Origin: Clostridium sp. AN503
GTDB lineage: Bacteria > Bacillota > Clostridia > Lachnospirales > Lachnospiraceae
Assembly: GCF_040719375.1 (NCBI RefSeq)
Contig: NZ_JBFDTP010000002.1
Coordinates: forward strand, 2,480,001-2,544,000
Reading direction: 5' to 3'
Length of the DNA: 64,000 nucleotides
Position numbers and translations under genes: made by a program
The notes under the pieces: model-generated
The model's input: the letters and a program-made list of their open reading frames with translations, nothing else
The model's database searches: none
Told to the model about the DNA's origin: nothing
In this document: positions 41,327 to 49,744 of the stretch, piece by piece
Layout of the letters: each line of letters starts with the position of its first letter
Numbering within the stretch: position 1 is the stretch's first letter

Positions 41327-42502
41327 TCACTCCTGCCCCTTCAATATCCCGCTTCGCTCAATGGCTGCAATAGCCTTTTTAAGCTCCGGCTCGTCCTGCA
41401 CCAGAGCCATGCGCACATGCCCCTCCCCGGACGGCCCAAAAGCGCTTCCCGGAGTCAACAGCACCCCGCACCGCTCCACCAGCTCCACCGCAAACTCCTC
41501 GGAATTCTCAAAACCTGCCGGAACAGGCGCCCACACAAACATGGTCGCCTCCGGTTTTTCCATATCCCAGCCGATGGCCTTCAGACCGTCGCAGAGAATG
41601 TCCCTTCGCTTTTCATATGCGGCGCAGGTCGCCTTCACACACTCCTGATCCCCGGTGATGGCTGCCACAGCCGCCTTCTGGAGCGGCAGGAACATGCCGT
41701 AATCCATGTTGGACTTGAGCATCTTTAAGTGAGACACCACTTCCTCATTGCCTACACAGAACCCGATCCTGGCGCCAGCCAGCCCGTAAGTCTTGGACAG
41801 GGAATTGAACTCCACGCCCACCTCCCGCGCGCCGGGATACTGCAAAAAGCTTCCGCAGCGTTTCCCGTCAAATACCAGCTCACTGTAGGCATTATCATGG
41901 AGCACGATGATATCATATTTCTTCGCAAAAGCCACCAGCTCCTCGTAAAAGGAATCGGGCGCCATCACTGTCGTCGGGTTGTTCGGATAGGATACCACCA
42001 TGAACCTGGCCCGCCTGGCTGTCTCCTCCGGAATATCAGAAAGCCGGATGATATACCCGTTTTCTTCCTTTTGCGGCATATAATAAAGCTCTGCCCCCGC
42101 TAAAAGAGGGCCGTCTGCAAACACCGGATAACACGGGTCCGGCACCAGCACCAGCTCGCCCTCATCCACGATGGACATGGCAATATGGGCCAGCCCCTCC
42201 TGGGAGCCGAGCAGGGAGCAGATCTCCGTTTCTGGGTCCAGCTCCACGCCATACCTTCTGCGGTACCACTGTGCCACTGCCTCCAGAAGCTCTTTTTTAT
42301 CGTTGATGGCATAGACATAGTTGCTCTTATCTGCCGCCGCAGTGCAGAGCGCATCCAGGATATGCTGCGCCGGAGGGATATTCGGCGCGCCGATGCTTAG
42401 GTCCACCACATCCTCCCCTGCCTCCAGTTTCTTCCGTTTCATCTCTGCCAGCCGGGAAAAAACACCCTCTCCGAACCGGTCCATACGCTCTGCAAATCTC
42501 AT
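41327..42502 (-). CDS. PLP-dependent aminotransferase (DapL / class I-II type)
   Basis: A 391-residue fold-type I aminotransferase. Conserved features: DLSIGAPNIPP, SYPNNPTT, HDNAYSELVFDG, the lysine in FNSLSKTYGLAGARIGF and the arginine in GHVRMALV. The DLSIGxPDxPP start and the DNAYSEL block are like LL-diaminopimelate aminotransferases, but other specificities are possible. No other lysine-pathway gene adjoins. Confidence 0.85.
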   Translation of the reverse strand: MRFAERMDRFGEGVFSRLAEMKRKKLEAGEDVVDLSIGAPNIPPAQHILDALCTAAADKSNYVYAINDKKELLEAVAQWYRRRYGVELDPETEICSLLGSQEGLAHIAMSIVDEGELVLVPDPCYPVFADGPLLAGAELYYMPQKEENGYIIRLSDIPEETARRARFMVVSYPNNPTTVMAPDSFYEELVAFAKKYDIIVLHDNAYSELVFDGKRCGSFLQYPGAREVGVEFNSLSKTYGLAGARIGFCVGNEEVVSHLKMLKSNMDYGMFLPLQKAAVAAITGDQECVKATCAAYEKRRDILCDGLKAIGWDMEKPEATMFVWAPVPAGFENSEEFAVELVERCGVLLTPGSAFGPSGEGHVRMALVQDEPELKKAIAAIERSGILKGQE

Positions 42503-42527
42503 GGCTTCTTTCTCCTAATATCAATAT

Positions 42528-43388
42528 TTAATGTACATCCTTATCTTCTGCAATGGAAATCTCATGCCGCCGGATCTTATCACGGGAATCCGCCTTTCCT
42601 GCCTCCAGAAACAGATACAGCGCCTCTACCACAACCGTCGCCGACACCCTGGAAAAACAGAATTCTTCCAGCAGAAGCTTCTCCCTGGTAGCCGTGATGA
42701 TATGGCAGTCCGACGCCTTTGCCACCGGAGAATCCGGGTTGTTGGTGATGGCGATCACCTGGCATCCGTTCTCCTTTGCGCCCTCGATCAGGGTCATCAG
42801 GCGCCTGGAGGTACCAGAGTTGGAGATCACCACTACCACATCCTCTTTGTTTAAATTCAAGGTATAAGCCACCTGGGTCTCCCAGATGGTCCCTGCCACC
42901 GCAGGGATCCCCAGCTGGTTTAACTTGAACGAAAAATCCAGGGCGACCGGGATGGTGTTGCCCACCGCGGCTATCTGCACGGTCCGCGCCTGTTCGATGA
43001 GCTGGAGGATCTTTTCCAGATTGTCCGGATCGATCATGGAAAGAGTCTGGGTCAACTCCGCAACCTTGTTGGCCAGGATATTCTGCAGCGACTGCGAAAT
43101 GTCTTCCCTCAGGATATCGTTGGATACCTGGATCGTACTGTTTTTCTCCTCCACCACTTCCCGCGCCAGGGACATTTTCAGCTGATGGAACCCCTTAAAC
43201 CCGCACCGCCTGCAGAACCGGGATACGGTGGCGTCGCTGGTGCCGCTGGCCTTTGCCAGCTCCGCAACGGTCATATCGACGACCGCCTCCTTATGCTCAA
43301 TGATACAATCAGCAATCTTTTTTTCCGCATCAAAATAGGAATCATAGGAGGAACAGATCGCCCCCACTACGCTCTGATTACCACTCAT
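42528..43388 (-). CDS. RpiR family transcriptional regulator
   Basis: A 286-residue regulator with an N-terminal HTH (VAELAKASGTSDATVSRFCRRCGFKGFHQLKMSLARE) and a C-terminal SIS domain (about 115-245; VQIAAVGNT, VVVISNSGTS). SIS domains bind phosphosugars, so it should respond to a sugar phosphate. The start at 43388 (MSGNQ) has GGAG upstream; the longer frame has none. It lies 25 bp ahead of the aminotransferase gene and 20 bp behind the DMT transporter gene. Confidence 0.92.
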   Translation of the reverse strand: MSGNQSVVGAICSSYDSYFDAEKKIADCIIEHKEAVVDMTVAELAKASGTSDATVSRFCRRCGFKGFHQLKMSLAREVVEEKNSTIQVSNDILREDISQSLQNILANKVAELTQTLSMIDPDNLEKILQLIEQARTVQIAAVGNTIPVALDFSFKLNQLGIPAVAGTIWETQVAYTLNLNKEDVVVVISNSGTSRRLMTLIEGAKENGCQVIAITNNPDSPVAKASDCHIITATREKLLLEEFCFSRVSATVVVEALYLFLEAGKADSRDKIRRHEISIAEDKDVH

Positions 43389-43428
43389 TTCTTCACGCTC
43401 CATCCTCATGTAATTTTATTTCATTATA

Positions 43429-44319
43429 CTATTCCTTTTTATCAAGGGCAAGCAGAAATATGGTGGAGAGGATGCAGACAAACCCCAAAAGGTCCATGGC
43501 TCCAAAGCTCACATGCATCCAGATCACAGAGAACACAGTCGCAGACACCGGTTCGATCGAAGCAAACAGGCTGCCTTTCTTCGGCCCCACGCACCGGATT
43601 CCTTCCATATAGAAAGAAAACGCAATGACCGTTCCGATGATCACCACCGCCGCCATGCCGACCAGCACCTCCGTATCCATAGCCACCTCCATATTCCACG
43701 GGCGGAATATGGTACAGAGCATCACGCCGCCGATCAGCATGCCCCAGGCTGTAGTCACCGCAGACCCGTACTCCTCCAGAAGGCGTCCCGGCTGGACCGT
43801 ATAGACTGCCAGCGCCAGCGCCGACAAAAGCCCCCAGGCAAGGGCCTCTCCCGACAGCACCATATTCCCCGGTTTCCCATGGGTCGCCAGAAGAAACGTC
43901 CCTGCCACCGCCAGGGTGATCGCCAAAAATTCCGACGGCCTCGGAAGCTTTTTATTCCTCAAAGACAGATAGATCAGGATCAGCACCGGGCCGATATACT
44001 GCAGCACCGTCGCCGTCCCCGCGTTGGACGCGCCGATCGCCGTAAAGTAGGTGTACTGGCACATGCTCATGCCAAAGATCCCAAACACCAGGATGCTGGC
44101 CGCATCCCGCTTCCACACATCAAATACCTTCCTGCCGTCCTTCAGCCAGCAGATAAAAAGCAGAAGCGCCCCCGCCGAAAGCAGGCGCACCGGCACCAGC
44201 CAGTTGGAGGTCAGTCCTTTGGTCTGCAAGAGGAACTGGCCGCAGGTGCCGGAAAATCCCCACATGGTCCCGCCCGCCAGTGTCAGCAGCGTTCCCCGTA
44301 TCATTCGTTTCTTTTCCAT
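43429..44319 (-). CDS. EamA/DMT family transporter
   Basis: A 296-residue protein with ten membrane helices and two EamA repeats (about 10-140 and 155-292). Characteristic features include GGTMWGFSGTCGQFLL and IEPVSATVFSVIWM. It probably exports a metabolite or amino acid. GGGGAGAATAGTG precedes the ATG at 44319. An extended -10 TGCTAGAAT lies about 50 bp upstream. It is the first gene of a transcript with RpiR and the aminotransferase. Confidence 0.9.
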   Translation of the reverse strand: MEKKRMIRGTLLTLAGGTMWGFSGTCGQFLLQTKGLTSNWLVPVRLLSAGALLLFICWLKDGRKVFDVWKRDAASILVFGIFGMSMCQYTYFTAIGASNAGTATVLQYIGPVLILIYLSLRNKKLPRPSEFLAITLAVAGTFLLATHGKPGNMVLSGEALAWGLLSALALAVYTVQPGRLLEEYGSAVTTAWGMLIGGVMLCTIFRPWNMEVAMDTEVLVGMAAVVIIGTVIAFSFYMEGIRCVGPKKGSLFASIEPVSATVFSVIWMHVSFGAMDLLGFVCILSTIFLLALDKKE

Positions 44320-44397
44320 CACTATTCTCCCCGGAATTCTGATTCCTAATATACAACATGAAAATCATTCTAGCATATTTTTTTTGAAAAGTCTCCC

Positions 44398-44426
44398 TTT
44401 ACTTTTAAAAGCAGGCAGGTTATATT
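44398..44426 (+). promoter_or_regulatory. Promoter of the endonuclease IV gene
   Basis: TTTACT (44398-44403), 17-bp spacer, TATATT (44421-44426), about 38 bp before the start. Confidence 0.5.
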
Positions 44427-44464
44427 AAAACAGTAACAGGATACAGATTCAGAAAGGATAAATT

Positions 44465-45295
44465 ATGCTTACGATCGGATGTCACCTGTCTTCCTCCAAG
44501 GGCTACCTTGCCATGGGGAAGGATGCTGTAAAGATAGACGCCAACACATTCCAGTTCTTCACCCGCAATCCCAGGGGAGGCAATGCCAAAGCCATCGTCC
44601 CCTCTGACGTGGAGGCGTACCTTGCCTGGGCCGCAGAGCATGGGATCAACCGGATCCTGGCCCACGCCCCCTACACCTTGAACGCCTGCTCCGCCGATGA
44701 GGGCCTCCGGGATTTCGCCCGGCGCACCATGGCTGATGATCTGGAGCGGATGGAATACACGCCGGGCAACTGCTACAACTTCCATCCCGGAAGCCATGTA
44801 AAACAGGGAACTGAGGTTGGGATCGCTTACATCGCAGATATGCTGAACCAGATATTAAAGCCGGAACAGTCCACCACCGTGCTCCTTGAGACCATGGCCG
44901 GAAAAGGCAGCGAGGTGGGCGCACGTTTTGAAGAACTTCGGGAGATCCTGGACCGGGTGGAGCTGACGGACAAGATGGGCGTCTGCCTGGATACCTGCCA
45001 CGTATGGGACGGCGGATATGATATCGCCGGACATCTGGATGAAGTCCTCACGGAGTTTGACCGGGTCATCGGTCTTTCCCGTCTGCGGGCGATTCATTTG
45101 AACGACAGTATGAACCCTCTTGGCGCTCACAAGGACCGCCATGCGAAGATCGGAGAGGGACACATCGGCAAAGAGGCCCTGATCCGCGTGGTCAATCATC
45201 CGGCCCTCAAAGACCTGCCATTTTACTTAGAGACGCCCAATGAGCTTCCCGGATATGCGGCGGAGATCGCGCTGATGCGGGAGAATTATGTCTGA
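44465..45295 (+). CDS. nfo: Deoxyribonuclease IV (endonuclease IV)
   Basis: A 276-residue AP endonuclease with a TIM barrel and three zinc sites. Visible motifs: GCHLSSSKGY, TFQFFTRNPRG, HAPYTLN, NFHPGSH, LETMAGKGSE, CLDTCHVWDGGYD, HLNDSMNPLGAHKDRHAKIGEGHIG and LETPNE. It cuts at abasic sites in damaged DNA. AGAAAGGATAAATT precedes the ATG. It forms a single-gene unit. Confidence 0.96.
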   Translation: MLTIGCHLSSSKGYLAMGKDAVKIDANTFQFFTRNPRGGNAKAIVPSDVEAYLAWAAEHGINRILAHAPYTLNACSADEGLRDFARRTMADDLERMEYTPGNCYNFHPGSHVKQGTEVGIAYIADMLNQILKPEQSTTVLLETMAGKGSEVGARFEELREILDRVELTDKMGVCLDTCHVWDGGYDIAGHLDEVLTEFDRVIGLSRLRAIHLNDSMNPLGAHKDRHAKIGEGHIGKEALIRVVNHPALKDLPFYLETPNELPGYAAEIALMRENYV

Positions 45296-45361
45296 TACGC
45301 CACTAAAATGATCTGGTTTTCAGTGATTCACTCGTCTGGATCTGTCTTTCGCAATCTTCTC

Positions 45362-45421
45362 TTGAACAACCTCCTATTCTTCCCTATAGTTAATATATAA
45401 AGAATGAAAAGGAGGTTGTCC
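45362..45421 (+). promoter_or_regulatory. Promoter and SD-sequestering inverted repeat of the cargo-like gene
   Basis: TTGAAC (45362-45367), 17-bp spacer, TATAGT (45385-45390). The 10 bases ACAACCTCCT (45366-45375) are complementary to AGGAGGTTGT (45410-45419), which holds the ribosome site. A transcript from this promoter lacks the first arm and is translatable, while read-through from upstream would form a hairpin masking the SD. This is inference from sequence. Confidence 0.6.
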
Positions 45422-46549
45422 ATGTATTTGCATCTGCCGCACATCAAACAAGATACTGTACCTGTTTTCCGCAATATCTTGGGAAACCAGTCCCTTCTCC
45501 AGAGGATGACAACAGTTAACAGCAAGAATCCCCCTTCTGCTTTCCCAGGCGTCCTCCAGAGAAAGATAACCCAGGACTACAATACGTTTGCCCAGGCAAT
45601 GCAGAACCCTGCCGGTACTGCTCCTGCACTTCCCTTAAACCGTATTCAATACATTTATGCGCTGCACGTCCTCACACCTGAGATTGATTTTATAAAAGAG
45701 CTTTATACCCGGAATTTTGGCTGGACCGATGATACTACGCAGAATGATCTCTTAACAGTTGATAAACTGGACGAGCTGCTGGAATTCCTAACCCCGATCC
45801 AATATTACATGAACCTTCCGTTGGCTGAAAGGGGACCTCTTCTGCAAAATGCAAGCCAACGCCTGATTGCTGCCCTGACCCCGCTCTGGAACCAGGCTCC
45901 AGAAAACTGTCGTCAGTTGGAAACCCAAACCCGATACGTAGATCCGGCTCCGGCAAGTGCTCCCGAACTCCAGGCACAGTCAAACGATATTTTTGAATCC
46001 AAAGGAATTGCGCTTACAGCGGATCAAAAATCAGGATTGGAATACGTCCCACAGACAGTACATATGACTGTACAGGAATTTCGGGCCGAGTTCCACTCCC
46101 CACAGCTCATTCAGCTGCTGTTTGACATATATTATACCTGGAGAACCAATAACGGAGCCCTGGACCGGCGCCGCACAGACCGTCTTTTGCATGCCCCCGA
46201 AAACGACGGACCTGCGAACCGTCAGATTCCCGGTGTCACCACAGACAATACTCCCGGCGCAATACGCAGTTTCCACGGAGATGCGCAAAATCGCCTTCCT
46301 GTCAGGACACCGGCAGAACTGGCTGCTCCCCCAATGGTTGCCACTACCTATCTGAATCATGCTGAAAACACCGCTAACACAGATCCCCGGAGGCCAAATA
46401 AAACTCTAATGGAATATACGGGCATACGTCTTGGTGCGGAGCCTAATCCACACAACAACAAAATTGTTTTTGACTATCATACCGGAATTATGTATGTAAC
46501 CTTCAACCATTACCACATGCTTTATGAGGTCGATATGACTACATTTTAA
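45422..46549 (+). CDS. Putative cargo/toxin-like protein with GNQxLLxxM...QR leader
   Basis: A 375-residue protein without signal peptide or membrane segment. GNQSLLQRM at residues 21-29 and VLQR at 44-47 match the leader of the 18205-19257 protein at nearly the same positions. The middle is helix-rich with prolines, and the C-terminal part has RTDRLLH, SFHGDAQNRLPVRTP, YLNHAEN and a last HNNKIVFDYHTGIMYVTFNHYHMLYEVD. I do not recognise a catalytic family. The ATG at 45422 has AAAAGGAGGTTGTCC upstream. The gene stands alone with its own promoter and terminator. Confidence 0.55.
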   Translation: MYLHLPHIKQDTVPVFRNILGNQSLLQRMTTVNSKNPPSAFPGVLQRKITQDYNTFAQAMQNPAGTAPALPLNRIQYIYALHVLTPEIDFIKELYTRNFGWTDDTTQNDLLTVDKLDELLEFLTPIQYYMNLPLAERGPLLQNASQRLIAALTPLWNQAPENCRQLETQTRYVDPAPASAPELQAQSNDIFESKGIALTADQKSGLEYVPQTVHMTVQEFRAEFHSPQLIQLLFDIYYTWRTNNGALDRRRTDRLLHAPENDGPANRQIPGVTTDNTPGAIRSFHGDAQNRLPVRTPAELAAPPMVATTYLNHAENTANTDPRRPNKTLMEYTGIRLGAEPNPHNNKIVFDYHTGIMYVTFNHYHMLYEVDMTTF

Positions 46550-46550
46550 A

Positions 46551-46585
46551 CGGGTCACTGCAGAAACCCTGCAGTGACCCGCTTT
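46551..46585 (+). terminator. Terminator of the 45422 gene
   Basis: CGGGTCACTGCAG (46551-46563) pairs with CTGCAGTGACCCG (46568-46580), followed by CTTTTAT. Confidence 0.8.
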
Positions 46586-46630
46586 TATACATTGCTTTGT
46601 CTATCTTTCAGAACATTCGTCCTGAAATGA

Positions 46631-47233
46631 TCATAATTTATATTTCTGAACACAATCCGCAATGATCTCAACACACTGCTCCACTCCAAGCTTCCCGCTG
46701 TTCAGGCTCAGGTGATAGTTGCGGGGGCTGCCCCATTCATTGCCGCTGTAATACTGGTAATAATCACGGCGCTTCCTGTCGATCTCACGCATCCGCGTCT
46801 CTAACTTCTTCACAGTCTCGCCTGGTTCCAGCCTCTGCATACGCTCCACACGCTTCTTCATGCTGGCGCAGATAAATACATGGAAGCCGTCCTCCACGAT
46901 GATGTCCGAGCACCTGCCGATGATCACACAGGGACCAGACTGCTCCAGCTTGCGGATCATCTGGGACTGAGCCAGGAATACCTGGTCAGAAACCGGCACT
47001 TCATATAATGGGGAAAATGGATTCACCGACACATACTCATGGTCGATCCGCTCTTTCCTGCCGATCACCTCGTCATTGGCATCGAACGCCTCTTCTGCAA
47101 TATTGCTGTCTTCCGCAGCCAGGGATATGATCTCCTTGTCATAAAACGGGATCCCCAGTTTCTCCGACAGACGGAACCCTATCTCGCGCCCGCCGCTTCC
47201 AAACTCACGGCTGATCGTAATTACTCTACTCAT
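46631..47233 (-). CDS. Cytidylate kinase-like family protein
   Basis: A 200-residue P-loop protein of the cytidylate kinase-like family 2 seen in Clostridia and Bacteroides. It starts MSRVITISREFGSGGREIG, in which GSGGREIG is the nucleotide-binding loop, and continues with DKEIISLAAE, CVIIGRCSDIIV and ICASMKKRVERM. Its substrate is not known. The start at 47233 has GAGGAGG upstream; the frame to 47323 is not supported. Confidence 0.88.
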   Translation of the reverse strand: MSRVITISREFGSGGREIGFRLSEKLGIPFYDKEIISLAAEDSNIAEEAFDANDEVIGRKERIDHEYVSVNPFSPLYEVPVSDQVFLAQSQMIRKLEQSGPCVIIGRCSDIIVEDGFHVFICASMKKRVERMQRLEPGETVKKLETRMREIDRKRRDYYQYYSGNEWGSPRNYHLSLNSGKLGVEQCVEIIADCVQKYKL

Positions 47234-47329
47234 AACTGCGTGCCTCCTCTCATGTATGAGGCTCCCCGTCTCAGGAACCGGCCTCATCTTCGGTGTAACT
47301 ATCATATTACCATATCCGGACAAGAATTG

Positions 47330-47836
47330 CTACACATTCTTTTGTGCACACTCCGTCTTCTCATAAGCAAGCCGCTCCCCGCCGTCCTTCAGGCAGATGA
47401 TGCCGCACCGGACAAAGCCATTCTTTTCCAGCATCCCCTGCATGGGGAGATTGTCACGATGGGTGTCGATCCGCAGATCGCCGCCGCTCTTTTCATAACA
47501 CCAGTTTACACAGAACGTCGCCACTCCTTTTTTCTTACCCGGCGCCGCGACCCGGTGCATCACCCCGTAAGGCCCGCTGCCCAGCCAGCTGCCGTCATGG
47601 ATGACCCGGTAATCCGGATCGTCCTCCTTTGCGAAATAAAAGACGCCCAACAGCTCTCCGTCCTCCGTGCAGACATAGCTTTTCCCTTCCGCGATATCCT
47701 GCTCCACCTGCTGCCTGGGGGGATAGACACTGCCCCACTGCTCCGGATTCCCGTGCTCTTTCATAAACCGACGGGCCTGTGCATATAACTCCAGGACTGC
47801 GCCTGTCTCCTGTGCGGTTGTTTTTCTGATCTCCAT
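47330..47836 (-). CDS. GNAT family N-acetyltransferase
   Basis: A 168-residue acetyltransferase starting MEIRKTTAQETGAVLEL, with HRVAAPGKKKGVATFCVNWCYE as the acetyl-CoA motif A and the end DTHRDNLPMQGMLEKNGFVRCG as motif B. The substrate is unknown. The ATG at 47836 has GGAGGAGAGAAG upstream. It lies 43 bp after the ABC-F gene. Confidence 0.87.
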   Translation of the reverse strand: MEIRKTTAQETGAVLELYAQARRFMKEHGNPEQWGSVYPPRQQVEQDIAEGKSYVCTEDGELLGVFYFAKEDDPDYRVIHDGSWLGSGPYGVMHRVAAPGKKKGVATFCVNWCYEKSGGDLRIDTHRDNLPMQGMLEKNGFVRCGIICLKDGGERLAYEKTECAQKNV

Positions 47837-47879
47837 CTTCTCTCCTCCGTTTTCTATCTTAATCGTTCTGTAACGCGGG

Positions 47880-49427
47880 TTAACACCGTACGATCTCCAG
47901 GACCTCCGTCGATACCTTTTCGGTAAATGTCTCATCATGCTCCACCAGGATCATGGTTGGCTGGAATTTCAAGATCAGCGCCTCGATCTGCATCCTGGAG
48001 TACACATCGATAAAATTCAGCGGTTCATCCCAGATATACAGATGCGCCTGCTCACACAGGCTGCGCGCGATCAGTACTTTTTTCTTCTGCCCCTCGCTGT
48101 AAGTCTCCATCGGCTTGTCAAACTGCTCCCGCGAAAAATCCAGTTTTCTGAGCAGGGCATAAAAGAGCTGTTCCTCCACATCATATTCCCGGGCATATTG
48201 GCTCAGGCTGCCGCGAAGATAGCTGGTATCCTGGGAAACGTAGGAAATCTTCATGCCCGCAGCTTCCCATAGCTTTCCTGTACAGGACAGCGCGTTCTCT
48301 GATCTACCGTGCGGTCCGCCGTCCCGCCCCTCGTCTGCCCCCGCCAGGATCAGCCTGATCAGACTGGACTTTCCGCAGCCGTTCCTCCCCTGAAAGGACA
48401 CCCGGCCGCCCCGTCTCAGTTCTAAGCCCACCGCCCGGCATACCGGACTGGGCGGTTCCCCGTAGCATGCCGCCACCTGTTCCAACACCACCAGCCTGTC
48501 TGAATGGTGTGTCAGCGGGAACAGCTTTAGATCCTCCACAGACTCTGCATTCTTTAGAAGGTCCTGCTTCTCCTCAATAGCAGCTTCCTGCCTCCGCTCC
48601 AGATTCTTCCTGCGCTGCTGCATACGCCGGGATTTTTCACCAATATACGCACGAGTCCCGATAAAGGTCTTTGCTTTCTTCGGACACCACCCGAGCTTCG
48701 TGTCCTCCACCTTGTCCGCCCAGTCCCGCGACTGGCGCGCCGCCGACTGAAGCCGCCTGATATCTTTCTTCAGCCGTTCATTCTCCCCCAGTTCAAAAGC
48801 ATCCTGTCTCTGCCGGTTCTCATACCAGGAAGAGAAGTTCCCCTTCTGTACCTCAATATCCTCCCGGTTGATCGCCAGGATATGATCCACGCATCCGTCC
48901 AGGAACGCCCGGTCATGGGACACCAGGATAAAACCTTTTTTACTGTTTAAATACCGGCTGACCAACTGCCTCGCCTCGCGGTCCAGATGATTGGTCGGCT
49001 CGTCGATCAGCAGAAAATGCCCATCGCGCAAAAACAGCGCCGCCAGCAGTACCTTCGTCTGTTCCCCATTGGACAGGGTGGAAAATGGACGGTAAAGGAC
49101 ATCCTCCGCCACCTGCAGCCTCGACAGCTCCCGGTCCAGCTGCCAGAACGGCGTATCCCCGAGCACCTGCTCTAAAACCTCCCGCGTTTCCCGCTCCTTA
49201 TCCTCCACCTGGAACGGAAAATAGTCAAATTCCACGCTGGAGCTGATCCTGCCGGTGTACTCAAGCTCCCCCATAAGCAGTCTTAAAAATGTCGTTTTGC
49301 CCCGTCCGTTCCGTCCCGTAAAACCCAGCTTCCAGTCCGTGTCAATCTGGAATGAGACATGCTCAAACACCGGGGCATAGCTTCCCTCATAAGTAAATGA
49401 TAAATCCGTTACCTGGATCAATGACAT
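47880..49427 (-). CDS. ABC-F ribosomal protection protein, Lsa-like
   Basis: A 515-residue protein with two ATPase domains and no membrane part. NBD1 has GRNGRGKTT, LSNGEQTKV and LIDEPTNHLD; NBD2 has GRNGCGKSS, YSEGQKKKV and WDEPLNFIDV. The linker between them is long and charged. The N-terminal MSLIQVTDLSFTYEGSYAPVFEH and the WDEPLNxID block resemble Lsa/Vga-type factors that displace pleuromutilins, lincosamides or streptogramin A from the ribosome. Resistance is not proved. The start at 49427 has AGGAGG seven bases upstream. Confidence 0.85.
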   Translation of the reverse strand: MSLIQVTDLSFTYEGSYAPVFEHVSFQIDTDWKLGFTGRNGRGKTTFLRLLMGELEYTGRISSSVEFDYFPFQVEDKERETREVLEQVLGDTPFWQLDRELSRLQVAEDVLYRPFSTLSNGEQTKVLLAALFLRDGHFLLIDEPTNHLDREARQLVSRYLNSKKGFILVSHDRAFLDGCVDHILAINREDIEVQKGNFSSWYENRQRQDAFELGENERLKKDIRRLQSAARQSRDWADKVEDTKLGWCPKKAKTFIGTRAYIGEKSRRMQQRRKNLERRQEAAIEEKQDLLKNAESVEDLKLFPLTHHSDRLVVLEQVAACYGEPPSPVCRAVGLELRRGGRVSFQGRNGCGKSSLIRLILAGADEGRDGGPHGRSENALSCTGKLWEAAGMKISYVSQDTSYLRGSLSQYAREYDVEEQLFYALLRKLDFSREQFDKPMETYSEGQKKKVLIARSLCEQAHLYIWDEPLNFIDVYSRMQIEALILKFQPTMILVEHDETFTEKVSTEVLEIVRC

Positions 49428-49744
49428 ATGCATCCCTCCTGTCAGAATACCGGCCGCAGGCCGGAAAACAACTGCAAGAATCCGCATCCCGCCGCCGTAT
49501 CCTCCCAGGAATCCACCGGTACGCCCTCGTACCTTACATACTTCCTGCCATGAATCCGAAAAATTGCGTACAAAAAAAGAGGCGTGGATGAAATAACATT
49601 CTTGCAAATCAGGCATAACAAAAACTGCAGCATCCGCCGCATGATTCCATTATGCAGTTACATCCGCAAGAACTGTTATCTCATCCTTCCACCCCTTTCT
49701 GGTTTCCATTTATGGTGTAAGTCTATCACAATGCATACCGCTTG
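49428..49744 (-). other. Leader region of the ABC-F gene
   Basis: This 317-bp stretch contains no convincing gene. Minus-strand CCGGCCTGCGGCCGG (about 49467-49453) makes a compact hairpin ending about 26 bases before the ABC-F start. Short frames run through the region, for example MRRMLQFLLCLICKNV from 49642. Genes of this class are often controlled by a leader peptide and attenuator, so this could be one. Confidence 0.35.
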
